A stretch of 64,000 nt of DNA. Source: CAYFZR01 sp964347835 [NCBI: uncultured archaeon]. GTDB lineage: Archaea; CAYFZR01. Shown here one piece after another: positions 8,389 through 17,104 of the stretch. Numbering within the stretch: position 1 is the first letter of the stretch; each line of letters starts with the position of its first letter. The translations under genes were made by a program, and so were the position numbers. The stretch covers positions 1-64,000 of the forward strand of contig CAYFZR010000018.1 in the NCBI GenBank assembly GCA_964347835.1, read 5' to 3'. The notes under the pieces are model-generated. The model was not told the DNA's origin. It ran no database searches and was given only the letters and a program-made list of their open reading frames with translations.

Positions 8389-10362
8389 TCACCTTATCTT
8401 TATAAATATTATTCCGTTGGAGTCCATCTCTACATTTCCCGCGGGAACCAGTATGTTAGTGTCCTTACATTCTATTAGGAGCGGTCCTCTTTCTTTCCAA
8501 CCCACGAAAATATTTTCTTTCCTAAAAATCGGAACCTTTTGCCATTGATCTATCCATACTTCTCTTTCGCCAACAAGAGGATCTCCTCTATCTTCATGAT
8601 AAAATAGAGAAATTTCGGGAGGAGTGCTCATTCCTTTTACTCTAAAGTTCACGATTTCAATTGGATTTTCCAATATAAATCCGTAGCTTTTCAGGTGTTC
8701 TTTTTCAAAATCATTCTTGAGATTGAGTGTATAAGGTATCGTAAGTTCATAGCTCTGTCCCTTGTATCTCATATCTAAAAAACGGAATAATACTATATCT
8801 TCTTCAAGAATCCCTTCTTTAATAATTTTGTCTGAGACTTTATCCTGCAAATTTTTGAATATACTCTCTACTAAATCGCGGTCAAATTCTTCCAGAGGAA
8901 TTAAATGTGTCTGCATGCTCTCAAAAGAAAATCCTGCGAACAAACACCCTAAAGCGGATAGAACACTTGCCATATCAGGGACTATTATACTTTTTATTTC
9001 TAATTCCTTTGCTAAGTAGAAAGCATGCAAAGGTCCTGCTCCACCAAAAGAGATTAGTGAAAAGTCTTTTGGATCTAATCCCCTTTCAACGCTTACTAAT
9101 CTTAGTGCTCTTAACATATTGGAGTTCACGACTTCTAAAATCCCGGCTGAGATTTCATCTTTATTTAATTTAAGTTTTTCACGGATTTCTTCCATGGATC
9201 TCTCTGCTAAATGTAAGAAAACCTTCATCTCGCCTCCCAAAAAATATTCTGGATCTATGTGTCTCAGGATTAAATGAGAATCTGTTACGGTTGGATTCGC
9301 TCCGCCTTTATCATAGCAGGCAGGTCCAGGTATTGAGCCAGCACTCTCTGGGCCTACTCTCAGCAAATCTCCCTCATCTACCCATGCTATGCTTCCCCCT
9401 CCTGCGCCTACAGTTACTATATCTATCATCGGCACTGCTATAGGAAAACCGGCGACCTCACCCTCCGTGCTTATTCTAGGCATTTTATCTTGAATTACAC
9501 TTACATCACAACTTGTTCCCCCCATATCGAAGGTTATCAGGTTATAATATTTAGAGGTCTTTCCTATAAAATTTGATCCAATTACTCCTCCAGCCGGACC
9601 CGAAAGGAGTGTATGAACTCCAAAATCACTTGACGCCTTTGTACTCATCAATCCTCCATCTGATTTTATTACGTTTACTTTTGCATTGATTTTTCTTTGT
9701 TTAAGCAAATCTTCTAATTTTAGCAGATATTTCCCAAGTACAGGAGATACATAGGCGTTTAAAACCGTGGTCGATGTTCGCTCGTATTCTCTATAAACTG
9801 GGATTATCTCAGATGATATTGAGACGTGAATATCCATCTTTTCTTTGATATAATCTCTAATCTTTTTCTCATGATCGGGATTTGAAAATGAGAATAAAAG
9901 AGAAACTGCTATGGACTCTATCTTATTTTCCGTTAGCTTATCAACCGCTTTTTTTACAGATTCCGTATCCAAAGATTTTATTATTACATCATTAGAGGTT
10001 CTCTCTTCCACTTCAGTCCTGCATGATCTCTCAACCAGAGGCAGTACTCTCTCAACCTTTAACTCATATAGGCGGGGTCTGGTTTGTCTACCTATCTCTA
10101 ATACATCCTTAAATCCTTTTGTGGTTATTAAACCAACTTTTGAGCCTTTTCTCTCGACAACAGCGTTGGTTGCTACAGTAGATCCGTGATTAATTGCTTT
10201 AATCTCTGCTTTTTGTTTAATCTCGTTTAAAATATGATCTATTCCTTTAATAATACCTTCTTCTTGATTATATGTAGTGGGAGTCTTCTTTCTGTAAAGT
10301 CTTGCCTCATGATAAGCAATTATATCCGTAAATGTTCCTCCAACATCTATCCCTATTAGCAA
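8389..10362 (-). CDS. Hydantoinase/oxoprolinase A family protein (HyuA-like)
   Basis: 657 residues. Actin-like ATPase fold shown by the N-terminal phosphate loop GIDVGGTFTDI, then GSTVATNAVVERKG, SGPAGGVIGS, TFDMGGTSCDVS and SFGGAGPLHAF, all hallmarks of the HyuA/5-oxoprolinase family. HyuA activates the substrate with ATP for hydrolysis or carboxylation by the complex with HyuB. It starts with TTG at 10362, five bases after the stop of the PP-loop gene and preceded by GAGAGGTAG. The gene order PP-loop, hyuA, hyuB looks like one transcript following HMG-CoA reductase. Confidence 0.9.
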   Translation of the reverse strand: MLIGIDVGGTFTDIIAYHEARLYRKKTPTTYNQEEGIIKGIDHILNEIKQKAEIKAINHGSTVATNAVVERKGSKVGLITTKGFKDVLEIGRQTRPRLYELKVERVLPLVERSCRTEVEERTSNDVIIKSLDTESVKKAVDKLTENKIESIAVSLLFSFSNPDHEKKIRDYIKEKMDIHVSISSEIIPVYREYERTSTTVLNAYVSPVLGKYLLKLEDLLKQRKINAKVNVIKSDGGLMSTKASSDFGVHTLLSGPAGGVIGSNFIGKTSKYYNLITFDMGGTSCDVSVIQDKMPRISTEGEVAGFPIAVPMIDIVTVGAGGGSIAWVDEGDLLRVGPESAGSIPGPACYDKGGANPTVTDSHLILRHIDPEYFLGGEMKVFLHLAERSMEEIREKLKLNKDEISAGILEVVNSNMLRALRLVSVERGLDPKDFSLISFGGAGPLHAFYLAKELEIKSIIVPDMASVLSALGCLFAGFSFESMQTHLIPLEEFDRDLVESIFKNLQDKVSDKIIKEGILEEDIVLFRFLDMRYKGQSYELTIPYTLNLKNDFEKEHLKSYGFILENPIEIVNFRVKGMSTPPEISLFYHEDRGDPLVGEREVWIDQWQKVPIFRKENIFVGWKERGPLLIECKDTNILVPAGNVEMDSNGIIFIKIR

Positions 10363-10367
10363 GAAAA

Positions 10368-11012
10368 CTACCTCTCCAAACTCTGTAACTTTTCGAACGT
10401 GCTGAACATCATCTCCCTGTAATTAGGCACTATATCACATATCTTTTCCAAGAAAACTCTTTCATGTGTATTTTTCATATCTTCAATACCTTCATTTATA
10501 TTTGTTTCTCTATAAAACCTTATTATCCAATCTCTTGGAACTTTAATTAATGGATAGATCTTTTTATCTTCTATTACCTTTAAAGGTCTTATATATTCTC
10601 CATTAAAGATCTGTCCTAATATCTTTTCACAATAATCATCGATAGTCAAGGGATAGGCTAACTTCCCTTCCAAAGAATCCGTATTTTCTAGGTCAAAGTC
10701 TCTCGTAAAATCATCTTGATTTCCAAATATCACCAATTTTATTCCATACTTCCGCGTATATGGCTCTAATACATTTAGAAGACAAGTAGATTCTTTACTG
10801 CCATCGTATATCGCTGTTACTACATCCTTAGGTTCTATGAAGTTATATTTTGCCTGAGTTCTTGCGACTCTTAAACATATCTTCTCGTAATGCTTTGATC
10901 TTATGACAGGTTTTTCTATGTATTTCTCCCTTTTTTTTGGAATTTTGGCTAATCTGCTATGTTGTATTATCATGCAGTCTTTTCTAACCGTTATGTAACG
11001 GGTGTCCATCAT
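10368..11012 (-). CDS. Degenerate PP-loop ATPase-like protein (TtuA/TtcA-like)
   Basis: 214 residues. The stretch VVTAIYDGSKESTCLLNVLEP resembles the nucleotide-binding PP-loop of tRNA thiolases and tRNA lysidine synthetases, but the core SGGxDS reads DGSKES at residues 70-75. A second family feature, RPLKVIED at 142-149, matches the RPL..v.e motif of TtcA/TtuA proteins. The paired CxxC motifs that hold the Fe-S cluster or zinc in TtuA/TtcA are absent. It sits between class II HMG-CoA reductase and hyuA on one strand with short gaps. It may bind a nucleotide without being a standard thiolase. The function is unknown. Confidence 0.6.
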   Translation of the reverse strand: MMDTRYITVRKDCMIIQHSRLAKIPKKREKYIEKPVIRSKHYEKICLRVARTQAKYNFIEPKDVVTAIYDGSKESTCLLNVLEPYTRKYGIKLVIFGNQDDFTRDFDLENTDSLEGKLAYPLTIDDYCEKILGQIFNGEYIRPLKVIEDKKIYPLIKVPRDWIIRFYRETNINEGIEDMKNTHERVFLEKICDIVPNYREMMFSTFEKLQSLER

Positions 11013-11034
11013 CTTGCTCTAAAAAGATAGATTT

Positions 11035-12300
11035 TTAACTAAACTCTTTCATGAGTTCTTCGGCTCTATCTATCCTTATTTTCTTTTCTTTTACCATAAT
11101 CTCTGCGATTTTATCTATTAGATCTCCTTTTGCTCCAGCCATAATGGCTATATTTTTGGCATGTAAAGACATATGTCCTTTCTGTATTCCTTCCGTTGCT
11201 AGAGCTCTTAACGCTGCTAAATTTTGTGCAAGTCCCACCGCTGCCATTATCTCGGCTAATTCATTTGCTGTTTTAATTTCTAAAATCTTCAATGAAGTTC
11301 TTGCTACCGGATGCGCCCTTGTGGCTCCGCCCACAATTCCTACTGCTAGAGGTAACTCAATGGTCCCGACTAAATCTCCATCTTCGTTACGTTCCCAAGT
11401 CGTTAAAGGCAGGTATTTACCAGTTATACAAGCATAAGAATGGGCTCCCGCTTCTAATGCTCGAGTATCATTTCCTGTCGCCAGAGCAACCGCTATGATT
11501 CCGTTCATGATGCCTTTGTTGTGAGTTGTAGCGCGGAAAGGATCTCCAAACGCAAAGGCATACGCTTGCAGTATACCTTCTACTACCTCTTCTCCTCCCA
11601 AAGCATCTTTAGAAAATATTGCTCTTGCTCTAGCGATTCTTTTTGTAGCGAGATTGGATATTATTCTCAAATAAACTTTTCCGCCAGTTATGCTCTCTAT
11701 CAAAGGTGCTATAGTCTCAGCCATAGTGTTTACCGCATTCGCGCCCATCGCATCTCTACAATCCACCAAAAGATGGGTGATGACCATTTTTCCCACAGGG
11801 GTATCGATTATTCTAACCTCTATATCTCTCGCTCCACCTCCAAACTTTACCAATATAGGATCTTTTTCATTCGCTATTTCTAAGAATCTCTCCTTTTGAG
11901 ATAGGATTGTCATCTTAGCGTTATAAGGATCCTTCACGCCAGTTAATTGGATCTGTCCGATCATTACGGGATCCGTACTCTGGGTAAAAAAGCCTCCCTT
12001 TACCCTCGCTATCTTCGCGGCATTACTTGCGGCTGCAACTACAGAAGTCTCTTCTATTGCCATTGGAATTAAAACTTCCTTCCCGTTTATCAGAAAATTA
12101 ACAGCAATACCCAAAGGGATTTCCATCTTACCTATTACATTTTCTATAAGCCTATCAGCATCCTCTAAAGGTATACCTTCTTCTTTAAGTAAATTTATTT
12201 CATCTTTTTCCAAACCACAAAAAGTCTTTACCAATTCTAATCTATTATCTATGTCCAATTTGTAAAATCCTTCGATCCTAGATGTTCTCAACTTCACCAC
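11035..12300 (-). CDS. Hydroxymethylglutaryl-CoA reductase, class II type
   Basis: 421 residues. HMG-CoA reductase makes mevalonate for archaeal isoprenoid lipids (or runs in reverse). The sequence is of the class II (Pseudomonas mevalonii-like) type: [20 protein letters not shown], then the catalytic Glu in AIEETS (residue 83), Lys262 in HNKGIMNG, Asp278 in GNDTRA and His376 in KGHMSLHA. These keep a constant 5-residue offset from the known K267, D283 and H381 of P. mevalonii (E83 aligns without offset). The GTG start is followed by [11 protein letters not shown]. It faces away from the MoaD-like gene; the intergenic gap is about 45 bases, so the promoters are packed back to back. Confidence 0.92.
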   Translation of the reverse strand: MVKLRTSRIEGFYKLDIDNRLELVKTFCGLEKDEINLLKEEGIPLEDADRLIENVIGKMEIPLGIAVNFLINGKEVLIPMAIEETSVVAAASNAAKIARVKGGFFTQSTDPVMIGQIQLTGVKDPYNAKMTILSQKERFLEIANEKDPILVKFGGGARDIEVRIIDTPVGKMVITHLLVDCRDAMGANAVNTMAETIAPLIESITGGKVYLRIISNLATKRIARARAIFSKDALGGEEVVEGILQAYAFAFGDPFRATTHNKGIMNGIIAVALATGNDTRALEAGAHSYACITGKYLPLTTWERNEDGDLVGTIELPLAVGIVGGATRAHPVARTSLKILEIKTANELAEIMAAVGLAQNLAALRALATEGIQKGHMSLHAKNIAIMAGAKGDLIDKIAEIMVKEKKIRIDRAEELMKEFS

Positions 12301-12345
12301 CCTTTGAACTAAACATTAATAATGAAGACATTCCATTATTTATTC

Positions 12346-12642
12346 ATGAGCATGAAGGTAAAGTTCTTCGGAATCATCAGAGAAAGAGTTGGACGGAAAG
12401 AGATCGATCTAGAATTCGATGATAATAAAATAAAAGATTTTAAAATAATGGACTTGATTGAATACCTAGACGAAAAGTATGGACTCAAAGAAATGCTCAT
12501 AGAAAACGAAAAACTAAGACCATACGTCAATATTTTGGTTAACGGAGAGAATATCAGATTGAAGGAAGGTTTAAATACAGAAATAAAATCCGGAGATCAA
12601 ATAGCACTTTTCCCAGCCGCTGCTGGAGGCCTGAAATTATAA
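12346..12642 (+). CDS. MoaD/ThiS-like beta-grasp sulfur carrier with a C-terminal tail
   Basis: 98 residues from the ATG at 12346 (MSMKVKFFG); the ATG at 12352 is equally possible. The sequence MKVKFFGIIRERVG, then VNILVNGENIR and GDQIALFPAAAGG is typical of MoaD and archaeal SAMP proteins. In active carriers the protein ends in GG; here three residues (LKL) follow the GG, so a tail must be removed or the protein is not a standard thiocarboxylate carrier. A TATA-like TTAATAAT at about 12316-12323 would give a leaderless transcript. It lies divergent to HMG-CoA reductase, close to the PP-loop gene. Confidence 0.8.
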   Translation: MSMKVKFFGIIRERVGRKEIDLEFDDNKIKDFKIMDLIEYLDEKYGLKEMLIENEKLRPYVNILVNGENIRLKEGLNTEIKSGDQIALFPAAAGGLKL

Positions 12643-12654
12643 AACTAAAGGGTA

Positions 12655-12843
12655 TTAAAGGGTACCTATCTCTTCTTTAGCCTCAATTATTTCCATCGCA
12701 TTTTTCCATAACTTAGGCTTTTTCTTGTATATCAGTTCTAAGAGGACTCTAACTTCTTTATCAACCAAGAGAAGTTCTTTTTTGTTGAGGATTATCTTAG
12801 TTACATTATGGGGCCCAAACTGTTCTGTCTCAACGTTTACCAT
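12655..12843 (-). CDS. Small protein of unknown function downstream of a CxxC redox protein
   Basis: 62 residues, not recognised. It is highly charged with a predicted beta start (VTKIILNKKELLLVDKEVRVLLELI) and a lysine-rich middle. Its ATG overlaps the TGA of the glutaredoxin-like gene by one base, so the two are translationally coupled. This suggests it is a partner of the redox protein. No Cys or metal-binding residues are present. Confidence 0.6.
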   Translation of the reverse strand: MVNVETEQFGPHNVTKIILNKKELLLVDKEVRVLLELIYKKKPKLWKNAMEIIEAKEEIGTL

Positions 12844-13094
12844 CAGATCGCTTCCTTAATCTCCCTTTCTAATTCGCTTCTAGAAGGTCTTCCTATGAAC
12901 TTCAATTTTCCATTTATCGCTATTGCAGGAACTGCATATATTTTGTACTTGCTGGCATGCTCGGGTCTCTCCTCTATGTCTATGATTTCTATCTCAACTT
13001 CGTCGAATTTTGAGGCAACATCCTTTACCAACTCTATCGTCGCAGGACAGTGAGGACATATCGGTGCTTTGAAAACCTCTAACTTTATACCCAT
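12843..13094 (-). CDS. Thioredoxin/glutaredoxin-like protein
   Basis: 83 residues. Thioredoxin fold with an N-terminal redox motif CPHC at residues 13-16 and the cis-Pro region YAVPAIAINGKLKFIGRPS. Resembles the small archaeal glutaredoxin-like proteins of methanogens that serve as disulfide reductants. It is divergent from the nitrogenase-like gene, with only 48 bases between the two starts, so both may be controlled from one short regulatory region. A role as electron or thiol donor to the neighbouring Fe-S proteins is possible but inferred. Confidence 0.85.
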   Translation of the reverse strand: MGIKLEVFKAPICPHCPATIELVKDVASKFDEVEIEIIDIEERPEHASKYKIYAVPAIAINGKLKFIGRPSRSELEREIKEAI

Positions 13095-13142
13095 ATGATA
13101 ACCATTTAAAGTTAGATAACTCAGGGTATTTAACTCTTAGTG

Positions 13143-14327
13143 ATGGACTATCCAAAGGCGGAAAAGATGATACAGCCAAGAATGACTTGTAAACTATTCG
13201 GTGCTTTAAGAGTAGTTCTCGGAATCAGAGACGCAGTGCCTTTAATCCATGCGCCCATAGGATGTGGGTATCATCTAAGATACATATTCGGTATGCGAGG
13301 AAACGTACCCATAAGAATTTACGTCACGCAAATGGATCAAAATGACGTTATATTTGGAGGAGAGAGAAAATTATTAACTTCGTTAGAAAGCTTAGATAAA
13401 AAATTAAACCCTGATCTTATAGTGGTCTTTTCTTCTTGCGCGAGCAGCATAATAGGAGAAGATCTCGAGGCAATATCTAACCAAGCCGATGTAAAATGCG
13501 AGATTCTTACAATATCCAGCGGTGGATTTGAGGGTTCTCAAGTTGATGGTTATAGGGAGGCTTTAGAAAGAATAATCACAAAACTGATTCCAGATACAGA
13601 TGAAAAGGTTAATGCCTTTAACATAATTGGAGAATTTAGGGGCGGAGAAGATCTTAAATATCTGAAGAATATGTTCAATAAGTTGGATTTAAGATTAAAC
13701 TCTGTTTTAACCGCAAGTTCGAGTCTAAAAGAGATAAAAAGAACTTTAAAGGCGAATTTAAACATACCTGGATGTGAATCTGCAGGAATAGACGCATGTA
13801 AATTAATGGAAAAGAGATTTGGGATTAGATACCTGAGATTACCCATGCCTATAGGAATTGGACAAACATTAGAATTTTTTGAAGGTATAGCAAATGCATT
13901 GGACAAAGAAATAAATTTAGAAAATGAAAAGAGGAGTATTTTAGAAAAATTAGAGAAATATAAGAAAAATCTAGCTGGAAAAAAAGTTTTTATTGCAAGT
14001 GGCCCTACCAGAGCCTTAGCCTATACAAGATTTCTATCAGAACTGCATATGGATCCAATTATCGTATCTATAGATCATTCTACGGAAACAGTAGAGAGAG
14101 AACTTAAAGAAATCAATGCAGACATACTCAAAGAGCCAGATTTTGAAGAATTCATAAATGTTATAAACAAATTAGATTTCGACATAATGATTGGAGGAAT
14201 GGGGGAAATTGGAGCGAGTACTTTTATAAAAAAGCCTCTATTGGATGTTATGCATGGAAAGAAATTGACATACGGTTTTGAAGGTGCATTGAATATCGCA
14301 AGAGAGATGGCTGAGGCATTAAAATAA
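13143..14327 (+). CDS. Nitrogenase component 1-like protein (NifD/NifE/CfbD superfamily), orphan
   Basis: 394 residues from the ATG at 13143 (GTG at 13140 is the alternative). Three cysteines sit where the P-cluster ligands of NifD/NifE are: Cys16 (MTCKLFGA), Cys41 (HAPIGCGYH) and Cys99 (SSCASSIIGED). Further family features are DVIFGGERKL, NIPGCESAGID with KRFGIRYL, and a C-terminal LDVMHGKKLTYGFEGALNIA. There is no NifH-like reductase gene in this window, and the sequence does not match my memory of F430 synthesis CfbD in the N-terminal third. A homodimer holding a bridging Fe-S cluster is plausible. A CxxC redox protein is divergent and a QueG-like Fe-S protein is convergent. Confidence 0.8.
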   Translation: MDYPKAEKMIQPRMTCKLFGALRVVLGIRDAVPLIHAPIGCGYHLRYIFGMRGNVPIRIYVTQMDQNDVIFGGERKLLTSLESLDKKLNPDLIVVFSSCASSIIGEDLEAISNQADVKCEILTISSGGFEGSQVDGYREALERIITKLIPDTDEKVNAFNIIGEFRGGEDLKYLKNMFNKLDLRLNSVLTASSSLKEIKRTLKANLNIPGCESAGIDACKLMEKRFGIRYLRLPMPIGIGQTLEFFEGIANALDKEINLENEKRSILEKLEKYKKNLAGKKVFIASGPTRALAYTRFLSELHMDPIIVSIDHSTETVERELKEINADILKEPDFEEFINVINKLDFDIMIGGMGEIGASTFIKKPLLDVMHGKKLTYGFEGALNIAREMAEALK

Positions 14328-14352
14328 ATATATACCTCCTTCTGGTTGGTTT

Positions 14353-15120
14353 TTATTTTCCTATAGGACAATCTTTTATGCATTCGAAGCAACCGTAGAA
14401 AGAGTCTGTAATGAAAGTCTGCCAGATATTCCACAGAGTAGGACTCGAGATGAGTTTTTTGGCTTCTTCCGCACCGCTTCCATGAACTTTGAATATAAAT
14501 CTTATCAAGCCTGGTAAACCGTATTCAAGGGAGCTCCGAGTACACTTTCCAACATCAATCCCCTCTAGAGATAGTGCTTGCTGTGGACAGCTTTCTATAC
14601 ATTTACCGCATTCGTCACATATGTCTTCTTTGATTGGCGTAGATGGTTCGAGTACTGCGTTGGTTAAAATACTGGCTAGCCTTATGAAAGGTCCAAATTC
14701 TGGTGTTATGAGAAGTGCATTCAATCCGATGGTACCTAAACCAGCGGCTACTGCAGCCTTTTTATGTGATAAATCTCCATATAATCCTTTTTTCTCTATA
14801 CTCATGTCAACTGGAAGAAAAGGAGGGATAGCAACTGCCTTAAAGCCTTTTTCTTGTAAAAATCTTACTATTTTGAAGGCCAATGAATCTAAGATTTGAT
14901 ATACGTACATGGAATCGTACTGGGCTAAACGAACATTATTCGACGAAACTGCTTCTCTGTTTAATTTAACTCCAACAACAACTATAGACTTCGTTTCAGG
15001 CAGGGTTTCTTCTATGCCCGCTCTAACTTCTTCAAACAGTTCATTATCCATGGATGCGATTCCTATTAAATCCGCGTTGTTTTTCTTGGAAAAAGATATC
15101 AGTTCGTTTTTAATAGACAT
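14353..15120 (-). CDS. QueG-like 4Fe-4S protein (epoxyqueuosine reductase family)
   Basis: 255 residues. N-terminal corrinoid/nitroreductase-like half resembling QueG and reductive dehalogenases (GLGTIGLNALLITPEFGPFIRLASI) followed by two 4Fe-4S ferredoxin motifs: CDECGKCIESCP with Cys168, 171, 174 and 178 plus Cys193, and GCFECIKDCP near the C-terminus. It is shorter than true QueG (about 350-380 residues) and ends right after the second cluster, lacking the HEAT-like tail. It is probably a QueG homologue with another substrate. It converges on the nitrogenase-like gene; an electron-transfer link is conceivable but unproven. Confidence 0.8.
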   Translation of the reverse strand: MSIKNELISFSKKNNADLIGIASMDNELFEEVRAGIEETLPETKSIVVVGVKLNREAVSSNNVRLAQYDSMYVYQILDSLAFKIVRFLQEKGFKAVAIPPFLPVDMSIEKKGLYGDLSHKKAAVAAGLGTIGLNALLITPEFGPFIRLASILTNAVLEPSTPIKEDICDECGKCIESCPQQALSLEGIDVGKCTRSSLEYGLPGLIRFIFKVHGSGAEEAKKLISSPTLWNIWQTFITDSFYGCFECIKDCPIGK

Positions 15121-15229
15121 ATTCTACCTCCCATTACTAAACATGTCACTATTCTTAAACTTCGTTTTTATTTATTCTTTCCATGTTGTAGCGAAAAAAA
15201 CTTAGGTGGATTTATTCATCTCCGATATT

Positions 15230-16198
15230 ATGAAAGGAATCTACAGAATAGAACTGCCAACCCCTTTCGAGGTTGGACCCGTAAACATCTATTTCATCGA
15301 GGGTGATATCTTATCTATCATAGATACGGGACCAGGGACTCAGATCGCTTTTACTATCTTTAAAGAAAAAATAGGAGAGATAGGCTATCAAATAAAGGAT
15401 ATAGGTAATGTAATAGTAACGCATGGACATTTGGATCATTACGGCATGTCGAATTTAATCGAGACTGAATCTGGTGCAAGCGTATATATGCACAGAAATG
15501 ATGCAGAGATGGTTTCTGCCTTCCATGATAAAAACTCAGAAATATTTAACTTGCTTAAAAGTTCAATGTCGCTTTCAGGAGTTCCTGAAAAGATTATCCT
15601 TAGAATTATGTCTAATTTTTTATCACACGAAGATTTAGGAAAAACTCCTAAAGTAATTCGATACCTAGATGATCATGAAATCATCGATATTGGAGGGTAT
15701 ATGCTAAGAGTCATTCATACTCCAGGTCACTCCCCCGGTTCGATCTGCCTTCTTGAAGAGAAGAAAAAAATACTGTTCTCCGGTGATACTTTAATTAAAG
15801 ATATAAGCCCAAACCCGATCTACGACATATTTGACAAAGAAAGACAGTTGGGATCTCAAGGGTTGATAGAATATCTAAAATCGCTTGAGAAAATAAAGAG
15901 ATATAACGTAGATTTAGTTCTATCCGGTCATCGAGAGGTTATTAAAGATCATAAAAAAAGAATTAACGAGATAATTAAGCATCACGAGGAAAAAAAGTTG
16001 GATATACTGAATAAACTATCTGAAAAGACGAAAACAGCCTTCGAGCTTACAAGAATTGTTTATAACGACCTTCCACTATCCGAGTTATTTCTAGGAATTG
16101 CGGAAATTGTTGGTCATCTGGAGATTCTTGAAGTTGAAAGAAAAGTCGAATCATTCAATGATGGGGGTGTAATTTATTATAAACAAGTTTATATTTAG
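15230..16198 (+). CDS. MBL-fold hydrolase (glyoxalase II/LACTB2-like)
   Basis: 322 residues from the ATG at 15230. Motifs in order: HGHLDH (residues 65-70), HTPGHSPGSICL, FSGDTL and SGHRE, as in glyoxalase II and LACTB2. A C-terminal helical domain (about residues 240-322) resembles the winged-helix tail of LACTB2-like hydrolases. A GTG at 15206 is an alternative start that adds eight residues, but MKGIYRIELPTPFEVGPVN is the family N-terminus. The substrate may be a thioester or nucleic acid; it is not known. Confidence 0.85.
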   Translation: MKGIYRIELPTPFEVGPVNIYFIEGDILSIIDTGPGTQIAFTIFKEKIGEIGYQIKDIGNVIVTHGHLDHYGMSNLIETESGASVYMHRNDAEMVSAFHDKNSEIFNLLKSSMSLSGVPEKIILRIMSNFLSHEDLGKTPKVIRYLDDHEIIDIGGYMLRVIHTPGHSPGSICLLEEKKKILFSGDTLIKDISPNPIYDIFDKERQLGSQGLIEYLKSLEKIKRYNVDLVLSGHREVIKDHKKRINEIIKHHEEKKLDILNKLSEKTKTAFELTRIVYNDLPLSELFLGIAEIVGHLEILEVERKVESFNDGGVIYYKQVYI

Positions 16199-16262
16199 GA
16201 TTGGGATTTTAGAGTTTACGCTTTCCCGCTGACAATTTAGGTGATCAAATGATGTAGGTGCA

Positions 16263-17069
16263 ATGATGAATATAGTAAAGTATCCGGTCATTTTAATCAG
16301 ATTGTCAAGATTGGGAGAATATCTACCTCAGTTGTTTTTAATATTCCTATTAATATTCCTAATTTCTCCTCAAAACCTTTTATCATACAAAACAATCGTT
16401 ATTTTTTTAGCGAACTTATTCCTAACGGCCTTTACATATGCGATAAATGATGTTGAAGATGCTGAGGATGATTATCAGGACTTGAAGAAAAGAAAACGAA
16501 ACATGCTAACTAACGGGATCATAAAAAAAAGAGAAGGATACATAATTAGTTTCTCCATGTTGGTCACTGGATTATTTTTTTTATCCTTATTAAATAAATT
16601 AGTTCTCATGGTAGGATTGCTATTATCGTTTAATTCATTTCTTTATTCTTGGAATCAACTCAGATTAAAATCTATACCTCTTTTAGATCTATTCTCCCAT
16701 GCTGGTTGTTTGGGTGCTCTACAATTTTTAACAACCTATCTAACGTTTAGATCTCTGGATTCTCAAATTCTACCTTTTTTAATCATAATAATTCCATTAT
16801 CCTTCTCCAGTCAGATTTCTCAACAATTAAGAGATTTCAAAGTGGATAAAAAAACAAAAATAAATAACACAACTCAATTGATAGGAAAAAAGAATTCTAA
16901 AGCATTATTTTATTTTTTCTGTTTTCTTCCGGTAATAGGGTTTACCATTTTATGCAATACATTGAATTTAAATATTTTTTTATCTCCTTTCATGTTTCCC
17001 GGTTCATTGTTTTACTTCAAAATAAGGCATCGTTCTTTGATCTCTTTCAATTATTCTAAGTTTGTTTAA
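16263..17069 (+). CDS. UbiA family prenyltransferase
   Basis: 268 residues with about eight membrane segments. The first aspartate-rich motif is NDVEDAEDD (residues 62-70), the second DFKVDKKTKINN in the expected place. UbiA enzymes join a polyprenyl diphosphate to an aromatic or phospholipid acceptor; archaeal members make ether lipids, quinones or heme derivatives. The acceptor cannot be inferred. A second ATG lies one codon downstream. It follows the MBL gene by 64 bases and is probably in the same transcript. Confidence 0.85.
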   Translation: MMNIVKYPVILIRLSRLGEYLPQLFLIFLLIFLISPQNLLSYKTIVIFLANLFLTAFTYAINDVEDAEDDYQDLKKRKRNMLTNGIIKKREGYIISFSMLVTGLFFLSLLNKLVLMVGLLLSFNSFLYSWNQLRLKSIPLLDLFSHAGCLGALQFLTTYLTFRSLDSQILPFLIIIIPLSFSSQISQQLRDFKVDKKTKINNTTQLIGKKNSKALFYFFCFLPVIGFTILCNTLNLNIFLSPFMFPGSLFYFKIRHRSLISFNYSKFV

Positions 17070-17104
17070 AATAGAGGTAAGGAGCCATAGATTAGTTATC
17101 TCTC

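Noticed and set aside
13143-14327. Annotation as CfbD (F430 biosynthesis)
   Set aside because: Three P-cluster-like cysteines and the N-terminal sequence do not fit what I recall of CfbD, and no other cfb genes are near.
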